Part shown: piece by piece, positions 37,601-45,619 of the stretch
Numbering within the stretch: the stretch's first letter is position 1
Layout of the letters: each line of letters starts with the position of its first letter
Assembly (NCBI GenBank): GCA_937996755.1
Contig: CALKUS010000175.1
Coordinates: 52,986 to 116,985 of the forward strand
Direction: 5' to 3'
DNA from: an uncultured Pseudomonadota bacterium
GTDB taxonomy: Bacteria; Pseudomonadota; Gammaproteobacteria; Xanthomonadales; Ahniellaceae
Length of the DNA: 64,000 nucleotides
Position numbers and translations under genes: made by a program
The notes under the pieces: model-generated
Told to the model about the DNA's origin: nothing
Databases searched by the model: none
The model's input: only the letters and a program-made list of their open reading frames with translations

Positions 37601-40600
37601 GGTCGCGGGCACGCTCGCCGGATGCAGTTCGTCGACCTCCCCGGGCGCGCCGGTGGGCACGTACCCGAACACGATCTTCGGTTGCGGTGGCTTGTCGCCG
37701 ACCGGCCCGAACGCCGCGTCGTACGCCGTGCAGTACCTCGACGGCGGCGTCGCGGTGACGCCGCAGCCGCTGCCGATCGTCGTCGCGGGGCGCAGCGTGC
37801 TCGGCTCCGGCGTGGTCACGTACACCTGGACGACGCCGATCACGTTGCCGACCGGCACGATCGTCGCGGGCACGCTCGCCGGCTGCACGACGACCGTGAA
37901 CGCCGGGTCGCCGCTCGGCACCTACGACGGCACGGTCACCGGCTGCACGGGCCTGTCGGTCAGCGGTCCCGCCGCGGCGGATTACGTGCTCGGCTACGTC
38001 GACGCCGGGGTGGAAGTCGTGCCGCTCTCGATCGCGGTGACGGTGACGGCGACGAAGCCGTTCGGCGGCGGCGTGTCGCCGACGTTCTCGTTCACGCCGC
38101 CCGCGAATCTGCCGGGCGGCGTCACGGGCATCGCGGGCACGCTCACGGGCTGCACCTCGAGCGTCGTGCCGACCACGCCCGTCGGCACCTACAACGGCAC
38201 GATCACCGGTTGCGGCGGGCTTTCCGCGCTGGGACCGCAGGGCGCGAGCTTCGGCATCGCGTACGTCGACGGCGGCCTCACGGTGACGCCGCGTGGCGTC
38301 GCCGTGCAGGTGTACGGCTCGCGCCTGCCCGGCGGCACGAACCTCTTCCGCTATTCGATCGCCGGCGGATTCCCGCGCGACATCGTGGGCTCGGCCGGCA
38401 AGGTGACGGGTTGCACGACGACCGTGGCCGCGGCTGCGCCGCCCGGCACGTACACCGGCACGATCAGCGGCTGCAGCGGGCTGCAGGTGTTCACGTCGAA
38501 CGGCGTCGACTACGCCGTCACCTACGTCGACGCGGGCTTCGTCGTCGGCAACGGCGCCACGAGCACGGCGATCGCGCCGACGACGTCCGTCGATCCCGAC
38601 CTGCTGATCGTGACGTCGCCGTCGCGCCTGCTGCTACTGCAGCCGCCGCCGTACACGCAGGCGCCGGCACAGTTGCCGGGGCCGCAGGCCGGCGCGGTCA
38701 CGGGCAGCGCGTTCGATTCGCGCGGCAACCTGCTCGCGACCGACTTCAACGCGCTGTACCTGTTCGATCCGGCGGGCACGTTGCGCCGCGTGGTGCCGCT
38801 GCCGTTCCCGCTCGATCGCCTCGCGCTCGACTCGCACGACAACCTGTTCGGCATCGTCTCCGACGGCAACACGCGCGCCGCGATCTGGCGGCTCGACTAT
38901 CCGTACACCGGGCAGCCGACGCTCGTGCTGGAAGGATTCGGCGGCGTCTCGACGCTGTTCTTCGACGGCTCCGACCGCCTCTACATCGGCGACCAGTTCG
39001 CGCGCTACGCGACGATGCTCGATCCGCCGTACACCGGGCCCGCGCTGATCGTCGCGGACGCCGGGCTCGCGTCGGGCGGCTTCACCGTGGACGCGGCCGG
39101 CAACCTGTTCCTCGGCATCAACGGCAACGGCCCGCCGGGCACGCCGTCGCGCACCGAGAAGTCGCTGCCGCCGTACACGGCGATTCCGCAGAACTTCACC
39201 GGCGACGTGTTCGCCACGTCGTTCGGCCCCGCCGTGCTCGCGGCCGACCGCCAGGGCAACCTGTTCGGCACCGACCAGCTCGGGCTGCTGCGCATTCCCT
39301 CGACGGGCGGCCTGCCCGTGCGGCTCAACGCCGCGATCCAGTCGCAACAGCTCGCGCAATCGAGCCCGCCCGCGACGGCGGCGGTCGGCGGATCCATTTC
39401 GGTGACGGTGACCGTGGCGTCGACCGCGGGCGGCACGCCCACCGGCACCGTGCAGGTGTTCGAAGGCGCGACGCAGCGCGCGAGCGGCCCGCTCGTCGGC
39501 GGCAAGGCGACGCTGTCGATCGCGGGCCTCGCCGAAGGCACGCATTTCCTCACGGCGAGCTACGTCGGTGCGACGCCGTACAACGGCTCGGCGTCGAGCT
39601 CGATGCGTGCGGTCGTCGGTCGCGCGTCGCCGACCATCCTGTTCACCACGCCGCCGCCGCTCGCGAACGGTGCCAGCGCGACGGTGGTTGCAGTGGCCAC
39701 GTCCGCGCTGCCCGTGACGTACTCCAGCACGAGCCCCGCGTGCAGCGTGACGCCCGCCGGCGTCGTCACCGGCCTCGCCGTCGGCGACTGCACGATCACC
39801 GCGACGGCCGCGGGCAACGGCACGTTCCTGCCGGCGTTGCCGACCACGATCACGCTGCCGATCGCGAAGGGCGCGCAGACGATCGCGTTCGGCGCGGCGC
39901 CCGGCGTGCGCGTCGGCGCAAGCGCGAGCGTTGCCGCGACGGCCAGCTCCGGCCTCGCAGTGACGTTCGCGTCGGCGAACTCCACGTGCACGGTGACGCC
40001 GGCCGGGCTCGTGACGGGCGTGAGCGTCGGTCCGTGCGACGTCACCGCGACGCAGGCGGGCAATGCGGACTACGACGCGGCGCCGCCCGTGGTGCAGACG
40101 CTGGCGATCGCGCAGGGCACGCAGGCGATCGCGTTCGGCGCGATGCCGGCGGTGGGCGTGGGCACGAGCGGCACGGTGTCCGCGACCGGCGGCGGCTCGT
40201 TCAATCCCGTCGTGTTCGCGTCGGCGAGCAGCACGTGCACGGTCGGCGCGAGTGGCGGCGTCGACGGGCTGCATGCGGGCAACTGCGTGATCGACGCGAC
40301 GCAGGCCGGCAACTCCAACTGGCAGCCGGCGACGAATTCCACGACGCTCGCGATCGCGCAGGGTACGCAGGTCGTGACGTTCGCGGCACCCGCGACCGTG
40401 CTCGTCGGCGGCGGCGGCAGCGTGGCGGCGACGGCGACGTCCGGCCTGGCCGTGACGTTCTCGACGACGAGCGCGAACTGCTCCGTCACGCCGGCGGGCG
40501 TCGTGAGCGGCCTGCACGGCGGCACGTGCGCGATCGCCGGCAACCAGGCCGGCAACGCGGACTACCTCGCGGCGCCGACCGCGACGCTGAACCTCGACAT

Positions 40601-41891
40601 CGGTCGCGCGAGCCAGTCCATCGCGTTCGGCAGCGCACCCGCGGTCGTCGTGGGCGGCAGTGGCACCGTGAGCGCGACGGGCGGCGCGTCCGGCAATCCC
40701 GTCGCATTCGCGACGACGAGCGCGACGTGCACCGTATCGCCCACCGGCACCGTGACGGGCGTGCTCGCCGGGCCATGCCTCGTCACGGCGACGCAGGCCG
40801 GCAACGCCGACTACGCGGCTGCGACGCCGGCCACGCAGACCATTGCGATTGCGCGCGGCCCGCAGGCCATCGCGTTCGGCACGGCGCCGAACGTGGAAGT
40901 GCTGGGCACCGGCACGGTGACGGCGACGACGCCGGGCGGCCTGCCCGTCTCGTTCTCCAGCGCGAGCGCGAGTTGCACCGTGACGCCGGCCGGCGTCGTC
41001 TCCGGAATTTCCGCGGGCACGTGCGTCGTCGACGCCGTACAGCCGGGCGACCCGAACTGGCTGCCCGCGCCGCCCGCTTCGCAATCGCTGCCCATCGCGC
41101 TCGTCGTACGTCCAACCGACCTTGCCGTGGCGATCGACGACGGCACGGGGGGCACGCACGTGATCGCGTCGGGTCGCACGATCGACTACACGGTAGTGGC
41201 CGCGAACCTCGGCGCGAACGCCGCGCGCGCCGCGCGCGTCGACGACGCGCTGCCGGCGAACCTCACGGGCGCGAGCTGGGCGTGCGAGGTGCCGTTCACG
41301 GGCACGTGCACGCTCGGTGGCGCGGGCGACATGCACGCGCTCGCGACCATTCCGCCGGGCGGCGACATCGTCTTCCACATCACCGCGACCGTAGCCGCGC
41401 TGCCGGAACAGTTCTCGAACACCGCGACCATCGCGACGGGCATCACCGAATCCGACGGCGCGACGGCGAACAACAGCGCGACGGTCGCGACGCGCGCGAT
41501 CGTGTTCGCGAGCGGCTTCGAGGGGCAGGGCACGCTCGCGCCGGTCGCCATCGACGTCGCGCTGCACGACGCGCGCACGGAGGTGCTGATGCTGGATCTC
41601 TCCGCATTGCCCGCGTCGAAGCTGCCGCAGCTCGCGGCCACGATCGCCGACACGGCGAGCGTGCGCGCCGCACAACTCTTCGTGCGCAACGAAGGTGCGC
41701 CGGCCGTGCGCCTGTCGTGGCGCGGCGACGACGGCATCTGGCGCGCGGGCGGATGGGTCTCGCTCGCGGGCGGCGCGCCGATCGCGATCGCCTGGAGCAC
41801 GGAAGCGCAGGGCAGGCTCGCCGAGGTGAACGTCGCGGAAGGCGCCACGCTGCTCGCGCGCGCCGGATCGGGCGAATCCCGGCCGCAGTAG
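34653..41891 (+). CDS. Giant exported multi-repeat protein with internal FASGFE motif
   Basis: About 2412 residues, with a signal peptide ending PPAGA. Order: Gly-rich domain (about 28-310), two putative Ig domains (about 320-515), an Ig-like Big_3_5 module (515-610), an NHL-type propeller (645-850), another Big_3_5 (865-950), four MBG-like repeats of about 86 residues (952-1296), a second propeller (1310-1560), a third Big_3_5 (1570-1655), six repeats of about 82 residues each with a Cys pair (1655-2150), and a DUF11-like domain (2150-2285). The tag-like FASGFE ends near residue 2290 but is followed by 122 residues. Probably an adhesin or surface matrix protein (inference). ATG 34653 was chosen over TTG 34641. 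Confidence 0.85.
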   Translation: MPNPFLPRLVRAMFVLVALFVVPPAGAITWISNSTCVEAVYVVPPAITKLHVTAIGAQGENGTSDTEPNHLGRGGKGGYGTRAIATFNVVPGQSLYVGVADAFSGNAPPGSGFGGAPGLGVNLGPTNIAGPGGAMTFITANDPRVDGCKPGNASPLLIAAGGGGGGGAASFANGGDGGTETVANGAGYAGGSNRRDDGGPGLGATIFAGGAGGAPGSSPSCISGTAGGVGSAMQGGRGGNGGSSPGGTTGCQPANAKAGTGAGGGAGFFGGGGGGGGSDNSGAQAAAGGGGGAGASFFNSGVVSLDQPLQRACIGFCTLPDEAIVSIVPFDTNPAIVSGNAFTFTVGTPVNTTLAAGGWPVPQISIANLPAGVLQQDNGDGTLSLTGTPQFYAGGVYAATVVAGNTDSGGVYHATSQSVTITVRAPARFANPSLQSFFEVGAAGSFAVACNFAYPQPTLTLSGTVPPGLALLDNGDCTGQLAGTASVGGVYNVTLNAANGVGAPVTQAIRVQVTPIPFTVTVGSTQNPSAPAQGVSFTAQLSPVPDLDDPYIEFKVDGEQFGAFLQTNGAGFTQTAQTTALASGPHVVTARVLPGGIYGTGTGQLTQQVSVVSGPASGTTLTVTPATNEVFVQNGRVYNASLGGLDIGVSAIGTGLAVDSAGNTYTFGSDLGNTRIRKTTPAGTSTFIGPSSFPGGVYGLGVDGQGFLYVVQGTRIERVNPAGGSSVPLTGSNYFLRECAVDSAGNAYAINFTGSSSEVLQVSPPYDGTPTRVATGLVQGGGLAVDAADNLFFADTGANAIYRQSLLTGQRTTVLTGMPAAALAVDAADTLYFVANDVVYRLPAPYTGAPLAIDSRDVRAIATRARASAPFGQAVALQANVVSAPAGAFPAGTVTFRDGPTVLGTQALASGTATLGTSALALGAHALTATYNGSANFPASSGARDVTITLSPVPVTVSGTRVRGNADVAFAYAVGTLPPGVTGVAGTLAGCSSSTSPGAPVGTYPNTIFGCGGLSPTGPNAASYAVQYLDGGVAVTPQPLPIVVAGRSVLGSGVVTYTWTTPITLPTGTIVAGTLAGCTTTVNAGSPLGTYDGTVTGCTGLSVSGPAAADYVLGYVDAGVEVVPLSIAVTVTATKPFGGGVSPTFSFTPPANLPGGVTGIAGTLTGCTSSVVPTTPVGTYNGTITGCGGLSALGPQGASFGIAYVDGGLTVTPRGVAVQVYGSRLPGGTNLFRYSIAGGFPRDIVGSAGKVTGCTTTVAAAAPPGTYTGTISGCSGLQVFTSNGVDYAVTYVDAGFVVGNGATSTAIAPTTSVDPDLLIVTSPSRLLLLQPPPYTQAPAQLPGPQAGAVTGSAFDSRGNLLATDFNALYLFDPAGTLRRVVPLPFPLDRLALDSHDNLFGIVSDGNTRAAIWRLDYPYTGQPTLVLEGFGGVSTLFFDGSDRLYIGDQFARYATMLDPPYTGPALIVADAGLASGGFTVDAAGNLFLGINGNGPPGTPSRTEKSLPPYTAIPQNFTGDVFATSFGPAVLAADRQGNLFGTDQLGLLRIPSTGGLPVRLNAAIQSQQLAQSSPPATAAVGGSISVTVTVASTAGGTPTGTVQVFEGATQRASGPLVGGKATLSIAGLAEGTHFLTASYVGATPYNGSASSSMRAVVGRASPTILFTTPPPLANGASATVVAVATSALPVTYSSTSPACSVTPAGVVTGLAVGDCTITATAAGNGTFLPALPTTITLPIAKGAQTIAFGAAPGVRVGASASVAATASSGLAVTFASANSTCTVTPAGLVTGVSVGPCDVTATQAGNADYDAAPPVVQTLAIAQGTQAIAFGAMPAVGVGTSGTVSATGGGSFNPVVFASASSTCTVGASGGVDGLHAGNCVIDATQAGNSNWQPATNSTTLAIAQGTQVVTFAAPATVLVGGGGSVAATATSGLAVTFSTTSANCSVTPAGVVSGLHGGTCAIAGNQAGNADYLAAPTATLNLDIGRASQSIAFGSAPAVVVGGSGTVSATGGASGNPVAFATTSATCTVSPTGTVTGVLAGPCLVTATQAGNADYAAATPATQTIAIARGPQAIAFGTAPNVEVLGTGTVTATTPGGLPVSFSSASASCTVTPAGVVSGISAGTCVVDAVQPGDPNWLPAPPASQSLPIALVVRPTDLAVAIDDGTGGTHVIASGRTIDYTVVAANLGANAARAARVDDALPANLTGASWACEVPFTGTCTLGGAGDMHALATIPPGGDIVFHITATVAALPEQFSNTATIATGITESDGATANNSATVATRAIVFASGFEGQGTLAPVAIDVALHDARTEVLMLDLSALPASKLPQLAATIADTASVRAAQLFVRNEGAPAVRLSWRGDDGIWRAGGWVSLAGGAPIAIAWSTEAQGRLAEVNVAEGATLLARAGSGESRPQ
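37507..38540 (+). repeat. Four tandem MBG-like coding repeats inside the giant gene
   Basis: Four units of about 86 codons. Each carries GTLxGC, a Thr/Ser/Pro loop, PxGTYxGTIxGCxGLS and a closing DGGxxVTP or similar. The two Cys in every unit could form a disulfide. The unit resembles the MBG domain of secreted bacterial proteins. Confidence 0.8.
39616..41100 (+). repeat. Six tandem 82-residue Cys-pair repeats inside the giant gene
   Basis: Six units begin RASPTILF, GAQTIAFG, GTQAIAFG, GTQVVTFA, RASQSIAFG and GPQAIAFG. Each contains an SxxCxV and a GxCxIxAxQxGN type motif with a conserved Cys pair. Units 2-6 are more alike than unit 1, which suggests recent internal duplication. They are typical of long-stalk beta domains. 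Confidence 0.85.
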
Positions 41892-41928
41892 GTAGACGTC
41901 CCGGACCGGGGCGGCGACACTCGCCGCC

Positions 41929-42396
41929 ATGGACGTCTGCCTCCGCGCCGAGGGTGGGTTCCGCGCACCGCCCGAGGCGGTGTTCGCGCTCGCGCTCGAT
42001 CCCGTGCGGTTTCCCGCGACGTTCCGCGGGTTCGGCCCGATCCCGGCGATCCGCGCGATCCACCTGCACGCGGCGCCGGCCGTCGGCAGCACGCGCGAGC
42101 TCGAGAACAGCGACGGCTCGCGGCCGCTCGAGCGCATCGTCGCGCTCGAGCCGGCGCGCCGGCACGCGTACGTGCTGTCGCGCCTCGCCGCGCCGTTCAA
42201 GTGGCTGGTGCGCAGCGGCCACGCGGACTGGACGTTCGACGCGCGCGACGGCGGCACGCACGTGACGTGGCGCTACTGCTTCGATCTCACCTCGCCGCTC
42301 GCCTGGCCGCTCGCCGCGCCGTTGCTGCATGCGTTCTTCTCGGCCGCGATGCGGCGCTGCCTGGCCGCGATGGCAACCGTGCTGGAGCAGCGCTGA
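41929..42396 (+). CDS. SRPBCC-family (START-like) protein
   Basis: 155 residues from ATG 41929. A lipid-binding START/SRPBCC fold is suggested by GGFRAPPEAVFALALDPVRFPATF at the N-terminus, central strands (HADWTFDARDGGTHVTWRYCFD) and a long C-terminal helix (AMRRCLAAMATVLEQR). It overlaps the sterol desaturase-like gene by TGATG and is probably its partner, perhaps handling its lipid substrate (inference). Confidence 0.78.
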   Translation: MDVCLRAEGGFRAPPEAVFALALDPVRFPATFRGFGPIPAIRAIHLHAAPAVGSTRELENSDGSRPLERIVALEPARRHAYVLSRLAAPFKWLVRSGHADWTFDARDGGTHVTWRYCFDLTSPLAWPLAAPLLHAFFSAAMRRCLAAMATVLEQR

Positions 42397-43268
42397 TGGA
42401 GCAGTGGATCCTGATGGCGATGGCGCCCGTGTTCCTCGGGTTGATCGCGCTGGAGGCGTGGTACTGGCGCCGCCGCGATCCGACGATGTACAGCCTCGTC
42501 GACACGTTTTCGAACGCGGGCCTCGCGCTGATGCACCAGGCGGCGGACGCCGTGGCGTGGGCGCTCGTGATCGTGCTGTTCTACGCCGTGCACCGCTACC
42601 GCCTGTTCGACATCCCGGCGACGTGGTGGAGCATCGCTTTGCTCGCACTCGCGCAGGATTTCTTCTACTACTGGTTCCATCGCGCGAGCCATCGCATCCG
42701 CTGGATGTGGGCGTCGCACGTGACGCACCACTCGTCCGAGCGCCTGAACCTGTCGACGGCGTTCCGCCAGAGCCTTACCTATCCGATTTCCGGCATGTGG
42801 TTGTTCTGGCTGCCGCTCGCGTGGCTCGGCTTCGAGCCGACGCACATCGTGGCCGTGGTGGCGATCAACCTCGGCTTCCAGTTCTTCGTGCACACGCAGG
42901 CGGTCGGGAAGCTGGGCTGGCTCGAGCAGGTGTTCAACACACCGTCGCACCATCGCGTGCACCACGCGCGCAACCCGAAGTACATCGACCGCAACTACGC
43001 AGGGCTGCTGATCGTCTGGGACAAGCTGTTCGGCAGCTTCGTCGAGGAAGACCCGGCCGTGCCGTGCGAGTACGGCATCATCGGCCAGGTGCACAGCCAC
43101 AACCCGATCACGCTCACGTTCCACGAATGGCTCGCGATGTTCCGCGATGCGCGGAAGGCCAGGGGCACGCGCGCGGCGCTGCGTCAGCTGTTCGGGCCGC
43201 CCGAGCGCGGGCTCGCCCACGCGCCCGTCGACCGTGGCGACAGCGACAGCGCGATCGCCACGCGGTAA
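42396..43268 (+). CDS. Sterol desaturase / fatty acid hydroxylase family membrane protein
   Basis: 290 residues from ATG 42396. Di-iron membrane oxygenase. Histidine boxes: FHRASHR (near 97), HVTHH (near 112) and HHRVHH (near 188), plus HTQ in an additional position. Four or more hydrophobic segments between 5 and 165. The family oxidises sterols, carotenoids, alkylglycerols or fatty acids; the substrate is unknown. Its last 85 bp overlap the convergent gene at 43184, so the two C-terminal ends are antisense to each other. Confidence 0.9.
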   Translation: MEQWILMAMAPVFLGLIALEAWYWRRRDPTMYSLVDTFSNAGLALMHQAADAVAWALVIVLFYAVHRYRLFDIPATWWSIALLALAQDFFYYWFHRASHRIRWMWASHVTHHSSERLNLSTAFRQSLTYPISGMWLFWLPLAWLGFEPTHIVAVVAINLGFQFFVHTQAVGKLGWLEQVFNTPSHHRVHHARNPKYIDRNYAGLLIVWDKLFGSFVEEDPAVPCEYGIIGQVHSHNPITLTFHEWLAMFRDARKARGTRAALRQLFGPPERGLAHAPVDRGDSDSAIATR

Positions 43269-43855
43269 CCGGTGAACAGCACGAAGAACAGCCACATCGG
43301 CGGCGCGGGGACGTTCCACGCCAGGTAATCCGGCCCGGCGATCATCAGCAGCGTGGTGGCCGACGCGGCCCACGCGAACGCCGCGAAGAGCCAGCCGCGA
43401 CGTCCCGGCGCGAGCAGGTGCATCAGCCAGCCCGCGGCCGCGGCGCCGATCGTGTTGCAGGTCCACAGCACGAAGTACAGCTGGTCCCAGGCCGAGGCGA
43501 CCACGTCGCGCACGGCGATGCCGCCGAACGATTCCTCCGGCGGGAACACGCGCAGCGCGAAGCCGACCAGCTCCAGGAACTTCTCGACGAGGATCACCGC
43601 GGCCACCGTCGTCGCGGCGAACGGCGACGCGCGAAAGCCGAGCACCGCGAGGCCGAGCATCGGCAGCAGCGTCGCGAGCGAATGCGCGAGCAGGATCGGC
43701 TCGCGCGCGGCGCGCAGCCACTGCGCGGTCGACTCCGGCACGCCGCCCTGGACGAGCGCGGGCACGATCGTGTTCGTCGCCGTCGTGATCACACCGAGCC
43801 ACGCGACGATCGCGAACGGCCGCAACCAGCGCGGGTCCTCGGGAATGGCGAACAT
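43184..43855 (-). CDS. Polytopic membrane protein (223 residues)
   Basis: Start at ATG 43855 (MFAIPEDPRWLRPFAIVAW), with AGGAAAT seven bases upstream; an in-frame ATG at 43918 is less likely. Six hydrophobic segments between about 12 and 200, with a polar C-terminal tail. The 3' end overlaps the sterol desaturase-like gene by 85 bp. No functional motif was recognised. Confidence 0.7.
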   Translation of the reverse strand: MFAIPEDPRWLRPFAIVAWLGVITTATNTIVPALVQGGVPESTAQWLRAAREPILLAHSLATLLPMLGLAVLGFRASPFAATTVAAVILVEKFLELVGFALRVFPPEESFGGIAVRDVVASAWDQLYFVLWTCNTIGAAAAGWLMHLLAPGRRGWLFAAFAWAASATTLLMIAGPDYLAWNVPAPPMWLFFVLFTGYRVAIALSLSPRSTGAWASPRSGGPNS

Positions 43856-44021
43856 GCGGATTTCCTGTCGGGCGGCCGGCCATGATCGCGCGGGGGCATC
43901 GCCGGTGGGCGTCGGCACGGCGCGCCGTTCCGCCGGCTCGCCGCACGACTTGCCCCATCGGGAGGCTCCGCCGGGCGCCGTGTCGCCCTAGAGTGGCGGC
44001 AGTCCATGCCGGGGAAATGCC

Positions 44022-44396
44022 GTGGAGCCCATGAGGATCGTGGTCGCGCTGCTGCTGCTCGCCGTCGCGGCGGGCGCCGATGCGAAGCCGGACAACAAGT
44101 GGCGCATCAAGTGCAACGGCAGCACGCGCACCGGCGGCGAAGTGGTGTTGTCGATCGAGCCCGAAGGCGGCAAGGCGGTCGAGGTGGTGATCGCGATTCC
44201 GGCGGGCACCAGCGAGAACGCCGCGGCCGTCATCATCCGCGATGCGCTGAAGGTGCCGCTCAAGGACACGCACAAGGTCGAGCGCGACGACTGGGAGGAC
44301 GTGCTCGTGAAGAAGCGCTACAAGCAGCCGGACTTCGAGCTCATCCTCCAGGACAACACGGCCCAGGGGCTCTCCATCAAGGTGAAGGACGAATGA
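44022..44396 (+). CDS. Exported hypothetical protein, first of a PepSY-like pair
   Basis: 124 residues from GTG 44022, preceded by GGGGA; ATG 44031 is the alternative start. Signal peptide (MRIVVALLLLAVAAGADA). The mature protein has Cys-free beta strands and an amphipathic helix (NAAAVIIRDALKVPL). ATGA overlap with the next gene means translational coupling. Function unknown, probably acting together with the PepSY-like partner. Confidence 0.7.
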   Translation: MEPMRIVVALLLLAVAAGADAKPDNKWRIKCNGSTRTGGEVVLSIEPEGGKAVEVVIAIPAGTSENAAAVIIRDALKVPLKDTHKVERDDWEDVLVKKRYKQPDFELILQDNTAQGLSIKVKDE

Positions 44397-44827
44397 CCAT
44401 GGCCAGCAACCACAAGCGGCGCTGGCTCGTCGCCACGATCGCGATCTCCTTCGCCCTGCCGGCGCTCGCCGGCACCGAGGACGACGTGCGCGCGCAGCTC
44501 ACGGCGAAGGGCTACACCGAGGTGAGCGAGCTCGAATACGAGAACGGCATCTGGGACGCCGACGTCACGCGCGCCGACGGCTCGCGCGGCGAAGTCGCGG
44601 TCGACGACCAGGGCGAGGTGTACGACGTTAAGGACGGCCGGCCGCTGCTGGACGAGTCGGACCTGTTCGCGAAACTCACGAACGCCGGCTACGGCGGTGT
44701 GAACGACATCGAGCGCGAAGGTGCGATCTTCACGGCAGACGCCTACGACAAGTCCGGGAACAAGGTGGAGCTCACGATCAGCGCCTACGACGGGCACGTG
44801 ATCCACGAAGAACGCGACGACGACTGA
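44393..44827 (+). CDS. Exported protein with two PepSY-like units
   Basis: 144 residues from ATG 44393, with signal peptide MTMASNHKRRWLVATIAISFALPALAG. Two similar units follow, each a short helix (DDVRAQLTAKGYTEVSELE, DLFAKLTNAGYGGVNDIE) then three strands ending in a HIEE- or V(Y/D)DVK-like turn. This is the PepSY arrangement, usually linked to inhibition of peptidases in the cell envelope. It overlaps the preceding gene by ATGA. Periplasmic. Confidence 0.75.
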   Translation: MTMASNHKRRWLVATIAISFALPALAGTEDDVRAQLTAKGYTEVSELEYENGIWDADVTRADGSRGEVAVDDQGEVYDVKDGRPLLDESDLFAKLTNAGYGGVNDIEREGAIFTADAYDKSGNKVELTISAYDGHVIHEERDDD

Positions 44828-44842
44828 CGCGTCGGCAGTGTC

Positions 44843-44936
44843 TCAGTTCTGGATGTACGCCAGCCAGCGGCGGGCGCGAGCGATCACGTCTGGTCGCTGG
44901 AAGAAATCGCGGCGCTCACGTGAGCGCCGCCAGGGA
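44843..44936 (-). pseudogene. Coding-like C-terminal fragment beside the higBA island
   Basis: On the minus strand just past higA, an open frame reads SPDPWRSRERRDFFQRPD, then VIARARRWLAYIQN and TGA (44843-44845). The composition looks like a real protein C-terminus, but it has no start, and upstream it is interrupted by higA in another frame. It could be what remains of a gene broken by arrival of the island. Low confidence. Confidence 0.35.
44909..44930 (-). terminator. 22-bp perfect palindrome after higA, likely terminator
   Basis: GCGGCGCTCACGTGAGCGCC continues to a 22-base perfect palindrome with no spacer (centre 44919/44920). On the minus strand it begins 7 bp after the higA stop and is followed by GATTTCTT, a weak T-tract. 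It probably ends the higBA transcript; a protein-binding palindrome is also possible. Confidence 0.6.
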
Positions 44937-45314
44937 TCAGGCGACCTTCTTACGCGTGATGCCGAGCAAGCTCTCAGCAGGAATGCCCAAGTTGCTATGC
45001 AGCTTGCGGATCATCTTGATCGTGAGCTGCCGCTTGTTGGTGAGGACTTCGTAGACTCGGTTGAGTGCGCCGATGCTTGGCACGAGGTCCCTCGGTTTCA
45101 GTCCGCCTTGCTCCATCCGAAACCGGATCGCTTCTACCGGGTCGGGAGACTCAGGTTGGAAGCGCTTCTGCTCGTAGGCTTCCACGAGAGTCAGCATCAC
45201 CTCGAAGCGATCGCCTTCCGCAGAGCCGGGTTCGGGCTCACTGTCGAAGAAGGCAGAAAGCTCGCTCAGGGCGGCCTTGTAATCGTCTTCGTTGCGAATG
45301 GGATGGATGTTCAT
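44937..45314 (-). CDS. higA: Antitoxin HigA (HTH type)
   Basis: 125 residues. Start MNIHPIRNEDDY overlaps the higB stop by ATGA. N-terminal acidic helical part, then a Cro/C1-type helix-turn-helix: GGLKPRDLVPSIGALNRVYEV is the recognition region, followed by NKRQLTIKMIRKLHSNLGIPAESLLG. HigA proteins neutralise the HigB RNase and repress their own promoter. The DNA here is less GC-rich than its neighbours, consistent with lateral transfer. Confidence 0.93.
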   Translation of the reverse strand: MNIHPIRNEDDYKAALSELSAFFDSEPEPGSAEGDRFEVMLTLVEAYEQKRFQPESPDPVEAIRFRMEQGGLKPRDLVPSIGALNRVYEVLTNKRQLTIKMIRKLHSNLGIPAESLLGITRKKVA

Positions 45315-45613
45315 GAGTGCTCTACCGAAGCGGCGTCAACCTTGTCGTATTCCGCGTGCGTTCCGATGAACTTGATGTAGATCGCCTGAAACTTGTATGC
45401 CACGGCGACGATCATGCGATACGAGTTTCCCTTGATGTTGAAAACGACGCGGTTTTTACCAACGATGCTCGCGTTTCCGTACCTGGCTTTGACTTCTGCT
45501 GGCGAAGCCCAGGTAGCGGCCCGAGCTTCGTCATACCAAGCCTTCAGTGATTGTTCCGCGTCCGGATGCCTTTCCCAGAAGTCTCGCAGCGTTCCGACAG
45601 CCACGATCTTCAT
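45311..45613 (-). CDS. higB: Toxin HigB (RelE-fold mRNA endonuclease)
   Basis: 100 residues from ATG 45613. HigB family marks: FWERHPDAEQSLKAWYDEA at the start, VFNIKGNSYRMIVAVAY in the middle and IYIKFIGTHAEYDKVDA at the end, the latter containing the catalytic His/Tyr/Asp region. Toxin gene first, antitoxin second, as usual for higBA. It cleaves mRNA at the ribosome in known systems. No Shine-Dalgarno is visible, and the upstream promoter would produce a leaderless message. Confidence 0.93.
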   Translation of the reverse strand: MKIVAVGTLRDFWERHPDAEQSLKAWYDEARAATWASPAEVKARYGNASIVGKNRVVFNIKGNSYRMIVAVAYKFQAIYIKFIGTHAEYDKVDAASVEHS

Positions 45614-45619
45614 GGCAAG

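Noticed and set aside
38530..42257. Large minus-strand frames opposite the giant gene as separate genes
   Set aside because: Low-complexity translation and mirror of the repeat codons. No ribosome site or domain.
34325..42265. A 2646-codon open frame in another frame, longer than the giant gene
   Set aside because: It is Arg/Ala/Gly-rich with no domains, typical of a shadow frame in very GC-rich DNA. The frame at 34653-41891 has a signal peptide and recognisable repeats.
44909..44930. 22-bp palindrome as an attachment or replication site
   Set aside because: A terminator for higBA is the simpler reading. No integrase or second copy is present.
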